From Clostridium rhizosphaerae (lineage in GTDB: Bacteria; Bacillota; Clostridia; Clostridiales; Clostridiaceae): a DNA stretch of 64,000 bases. The position numbers and the translations under genes were made by a program. The notes beneath the pieces are model-generated. The model did not search any database. It was given only the letters and a program-made list of their open reading frames with translations, and was not told the DNA's origin. Of this stretch, positions 61,636-64,000 are shown piece by piece (position 1 is the stretch's first letter; each line of letters opens with the position of its first letter). Location of the stretch: contig NZ_JAESWC010000001.1 of the NCBI RefSeq assembly GCF_016765585.1, positions 186,001 to 250,000 on the forward strand, read 5' to 3'.

Positions 61636-62414
61636 TCAGTTGCAAAATCTACTAAAGATCTTTGCTTCATAAACCTTACATCAGCATCTCCAACCTTATG
61701 AATTTTATTATCCGCCTCTTTATCATATTGATTTCCTAAAGCTACAAAATCCGAATCATCAACCGCCTGTGTGCTGTAGGTTACCCATTCTCTTTTACCG
61801 TTAATTATCACAGCACTACTTTCATTTGTAAACTTCTTAGATTTAAAATCAGCCCTAATTTCAGCAAGATGCAGTGATGTATTCTTTTCATATCCTACGC
61901 CTATTAATAAAATATGTCCGTCAAGTTCGTATAATTTATCTACCGGCGAACCTTTTCCAAATATATTGCTTAGGTCGTGATTATTAGTTAAGTATCCAGC
62001 ATATTTTCCTACCGCAGCTACAGACCTTGCAGGATGATCTGATCTTTTTGCTCCAGGCCACTTTCTGAACACCTCAGCAACTACTCCCATTCCTATTGCA
62101 GGGGTAACCTCCTTATCATAAGCTGGCCAATTTGCACGTATTATAGGCCACCATTCTTCAGGCTCTTCCCAGTGTACTCCCGTAGATGGATCAAGGTTCT
62201 TCCAGGTTTGCGAAGGCATCATTAGAGTTCCTTCTTCGCCAACTATTTCAAGTAATGCTCTTATTAAAGTTTCAGCACCACCTACTACAAATCCTAGACT
62301 CTTCAGTGATGTGTGTACAAATATAGCTTGCCCTTTAGATACCCCGCAGTCTCTAAACTGCTTTACTAAATCCTCCTTTATTAATATAGATCTGGTTTCT
62401 TTACTTTGTTTCAT
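61614..62414 (-). CDS. AAC(3) aminoglycoside N-acetyltransferase
   Basis: 266 residues. Opening LVKQFRDCGVSKGQAIFVHT and SLKSLGFVVGGAETLI, the GTLMMPSQTW segment, DPSTGVHWEEPEEW, and the DHPARSVAAVG and LLIGVGYEKNTSLHLAE blocks are those of the antibiotic_NAT/AAC(3) family, including the catalytic histidine of that family in the last block. Relatives such as YokD bind acetyl-CoA but may not modify drugs. ATG at 62414 after GGGGGAAA. Confidence 0.93.
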   Translation of the reverse strand: MKQSKETRSILIKEDLVKQFRDCGVSKGQAIFVHTSLKSLGFVVGGAETLIRALLEIVGEEGTLMMPSQTWKNLDPSTGVHWEEPEEWWPIIRANWPAYDKEVTPAIGMGVVAEVFRKWPGAKRSDHPARSVAAVGKYAGYLTNNHDLSNIFGKGSPVDKLYELDGHILLIGVGYEKNTSLHLAEIRADFKSKKFTNESSAVIINGKREWVTYSTQAVDDSDFVALGNQYDKEADNKIHKVGDADVRFMKQRSLVDFATEWMEKNR

Positions 62415-62436
62415 ATTTTTCCCCCATTAACTATTA

Positions 62437-63126
62437 TTATAAAGATTTTATATATAAATTCTTAGATAAATCATTAAGCCTTTTTTCATCTAAGATATAT
62501 ATTTTTTTACCATCACATTTTATAATCAATTCTTCTTCCATCTCTTTAAGAGTTCTATTTAAATGTCTGTAGGTTGTTCCTAAAAATTGAGCAATTTCTT
62601 TAAATGATGAATTTAAAGTTACATAGTTTTTATCTGTTATATGCTCAATTAGATAGCTGGATAATCTGTTGATAAGAGGATAGACAAAATTGTAGGAGCT
62701 ATTATTTATAGTTGCATATAGCTTTTCACTTAGGGAGTCTACTAAATGATGTAAAAGCATTATATTATTGAAATATTCTTTTCTAAGTGTAGCCGCTGGT
62801 ATTGCTATTAAATAAGTATCCTCAACTGCCTCAATATCGCATAGTACAGGAATGTTTTTTAAAAGTTCCAGGTCTCCTATAGTATTAAAATCTTTATAAA
62901 ACTTTAACTGCATTGATTTGCCATTTTCAAAAAGATACGATACTTTGATTTTCCCATCTACAAGCAAGTAATAGTATTCAAGCTCTGTCTGTGCTTCCAA
63001 TATGAACTCATTTCTCTCAAAGAAGTGAAGCTGAGCATTTTTTAATATATCTTCTCCAAGTATTTCTTCTATATTATGTTTGTCAATATATGTTCTTAAT
63101 AACTTCCTATCAGAAATTCTTCTCAT
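62437..63126 (-). CDS. Crp/Fnr-family regulator (YeiL-like)
   Basis: 229 residues. Cyclic-nucleotide-binding-type beta-roll (FFERNEFILEAQTELEYYYL, NTIGDLELLKNIPV) followed by a Crp-type helix-turn-helix (SSFKEIAQFLGTTYRHLNRT LKEM split across helices). No cysteine cluster, so not an iron-sulfur Fnr; it resembles YeiL. ATG at 63126 with GGAGG. It is divergent from the YdcZ pair, a pairing seen repeatedly in Firmicutes, and should control it. Confidence 0.9.
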   Translation of the reverse strand: MRRISDRKLLRTYIDKHNIEEILGEDILKNAQLHFFERNEFILEAQTELEYYYLLVDGKIKVSYLFENGKSMQLKFYKDFNTIGDLELLKNIPVLCDIEAVEDTYLIAIPAATLRKEYFNNIMLLHHLVDSLSEKLYATINNSSYNFVYPLINRLSSYLIEHITDKNYVTLNSSFKEIAQFLGTTYRHLNRTLKEMEEELIIKCDGKKIYILDEKRLNDLSKNLYIKSL

Positions 63127-63140
63127 AAATCCTCCTTGAA

Positions 63141-63154
63141 ATGACATATGTCAT
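63141..63154. promoter_or_regulatory. Palindrome, likely Crp/Fnr-type operator
   Basis: ATGACATATGTCAT, a perfect 14-bp palindrome, lies 15 bases before the regulator's ATG and 71 bases before the YdcZ gene on the other strand. Size and symmetry match Crp/Fnr sites. Confidence 0.6.
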
Positions 63155-63224
63155 ATTCAGATTCTTATAAATATTGTAGTTTATTAACAAAGGATTGTAA
63201 ATCTTATACGAGGAGGATTATTAT

Positions 63225-63647
63225 ATGTATAAAAATTTAGCCTTTATAAATGGAGTTATTCTTGCTCTCATGGTGTTTTTAAACGGTATGCTTGGAAGTA
63301 AATCAGGACCCTATTTAAGCACACTGATATATCACTTATTGGGACTTTTATTAATTATTACTTTATCTATATTTAAAGGAAATAAGCTTTCAAACTTTAA
63401 AACTTTATCTCTTGTATTTTTTATCCCAGGGCTTTTAAGTGTTTTAACCATACTCTTTAACAATATTGCTATTCCTAAAATAGGTTTGAGTCTTTCTATT
63501 GGAATAGGGCTATTCGGCCAGCTTGTAATGTCCTGCATAGTGGAACACTTTGGGCTATTCGGAATGCCTTTAAACAGATTCAAAAAGAAAAAACTGCTAG
63601 GCTTTTCAATTATTTCTCTTGGAATAATGATGATGATAATAATGTAG
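63225..63647 (+). CDS. DMT-family transporter half, YdcZ (DUF606)
   Basis: 140 residues with five hydrophobic helices. LALMVFLNGMLGSKSGPYLS at the start and GIGLFGQLVMSCIVEHFGLFG near the end are signatures of the small YdcZ/DUF606 family, which work as paired subunits. Followed 17 bases later by a second copy. ATG at 63225 after GAGGAGG. Substrate unknown. Confidence 0.92.
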   Translation: MYKNLAFINGVILALMVFLNGMLGSKSGPYLSTLIYHLLGLLLIITLSIFKGNKLSNFKTLSLVFFIPGLLSVLTILFNNIAIPKIGLSLSIGIGLFGQLVMSCIVEHFGLFGMPLNRFKKKKLLGFSIISLGIMMMIIM

Positions 63648-63664
63648 TAAAGGAGGAATTTTCT

Positions 63665-64000
63665 ATGTATATATTTTTATCTTTTTTTACTGGTATAATA
63701 ATAGTTGTAAATATGATGTTAAATGGAAAGCTTGCTCAAAAAGAAGGAATGCTAAACGGGCTTATAATAAATTATACAACTGCAGCCTTGTCTTCTATTA
63801 TACTATGCGTATTAATGGTAAAAACTGTGCCCTCATATTTAGTTATTAAGGCCATTCCCCCTATATATTTTCTTGGGGGTTTTATTGGAGTTTTAACAAC
63901 CTATTTGTTTAATATCATTGTTCCAAGGGTACCGGCAGTATATATAGTCATATTGAGATTTATAGGACAGATGCTTACGAGTGCTGCCATAGATTATGTA
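63665..64000 (+). CDS. DMT-family transporter half, YdcZ, 3'-truncated by window edge
   Basis: 112 codons are visible. VVNMMLNGKLAQKEGMLNG at the start and FLGGFIGVLTTYLFNIIVPR then ILRFIGQMLTSAAIDYV at the end match the partner YdcZ subunit. ATG at 63665 with GGAGG, 17 bases after the first subunit's stop. The pair probably forms one heterodimer. Confidence 0.9.
   Translation, partial: MYIFLSFFTGIIIVVNMMLNGKLAQKEGMLNGLIINYTTAALSSIILCVLMVKTVPSYLVIKAIPPIYFLGGFIGVLTTYLFNIIVPRVPAVYIVILRFIGQMLTSAAIDYV

Noticed and set aside
1-64000. Prophage, transposon or integrative element
   Set aside because: No transposase, integrase, relaxase, phage structural gene, attachment repeats or tRNA boundary was seen.

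Overview
The window reads as a low-GC, strictly anaerobic Firmicute, most likely Clostridium in the broad sense. The DNA is AT-rich with strong GGAGG-type ribosome sites, and GTG/TTG starts are frequent. The proteins include a flavodiiron FprA, an acyl-CoA dehydrogenase fused to ETF-alpha and rubredoxin, ABC-F proteins, LytTR/DUF3021, YdcZ and AAC(3)/ANT(6) families. I see no rRNA, tRNA, CRISPR array, transposase or prophage. The window is a chromosomal accessory region of small, mostly independent transcription units.

Layout. 1-5.4 kb: a truncated secreted protein, a dead OmpR-type response regulator, an RsgA C-terminal remnant, a nitroreductase, small membrane proteins, DUF975 and a TraB/GumN lipoprotein. 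5.7-6.7 kb: a three-gene HTH/membrane-protein unit behind 23-bp tandem repeats. 6.7-11.7 kb: an oxygen/redox block (FprA; acyl-CoA dehydrogenase-ETF-rubredoxin fusion; metallo-beta-lactamase-fold hydrolase). 11.9-21.5 kb: methyltransferase, a second HTH/membrane module with three palindromic operators, GNATs, an orphan BceB-type permease, a DeoR regulator, a LytTR-DUF3021 operon and a beta-lactamase-like hydrolase. 21.5-30.3 kb: two AraC/GyrI regulators, a nucleosidase-HAD-ANT(6) operon, an L,D-transpeptidase and an ABC-F protein. 30.4-38 kb: an ECF sigma/anti-sigma pair, a PadR/ferredoxin membrane pair and a second ABC-F protein with an attenuator-like leader. 38-48.5 kb: HD and acyltransferase genes, three NUDIX, HAD, Nif3, DinB, an XRE regulator, stand-alone MraY, polysaccharide deacetylase and cupin. 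48.6-61.3 kb: a TetR-controlled large FtsX-type ABC transporter and a two-permease ABC-2 transporter divergent from its NarL-type two-component system. 61.4-64 kb: AAC(3), and a Crp/Fnr-type regulator divergent from paired YdcZ transporters.

The most unusual content is not protein-coding. At six loci the DNA just upstream of a ribosome site carries all or part of the same folded 5'-leader element: a hairpin with a TAAAT loop, a longer hairpin ending in a GNRA-like mini-hairpin, then a conserved AGTGTTYCGAC tail running into AAAGGAGG. Stem sequences differ between copies but stay complementary. It precedes fprA, the dehydrogenase fusion, the MBL hydrolase, an AraC regulator (as a tandem pair), a Nif3-like gene (composite copy) and a response regulator (3' remnant). 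It looks like a mobile or replicating RNA element that lands at Shine-Dalgarno sequences and supplies a new one, and it may regulate translation. Both ABC-F genes also have long leaders with candidate leader peptides and alternative structures. A hairpin family with a TATCGCGATA-type core occurs at three gene ends.

Much of the region fits self-protection and envelope maintenance: ribosome protection (ABC-F), drug modification (ANT(6), AAC(3)), peptide sensing/export (BceB-like, ABC-2 with two-component system), wall remodelling (YkuD, MraY, deacetylase, serine hydrolase) and oxygen detoxification (FprA with rubredoxin).
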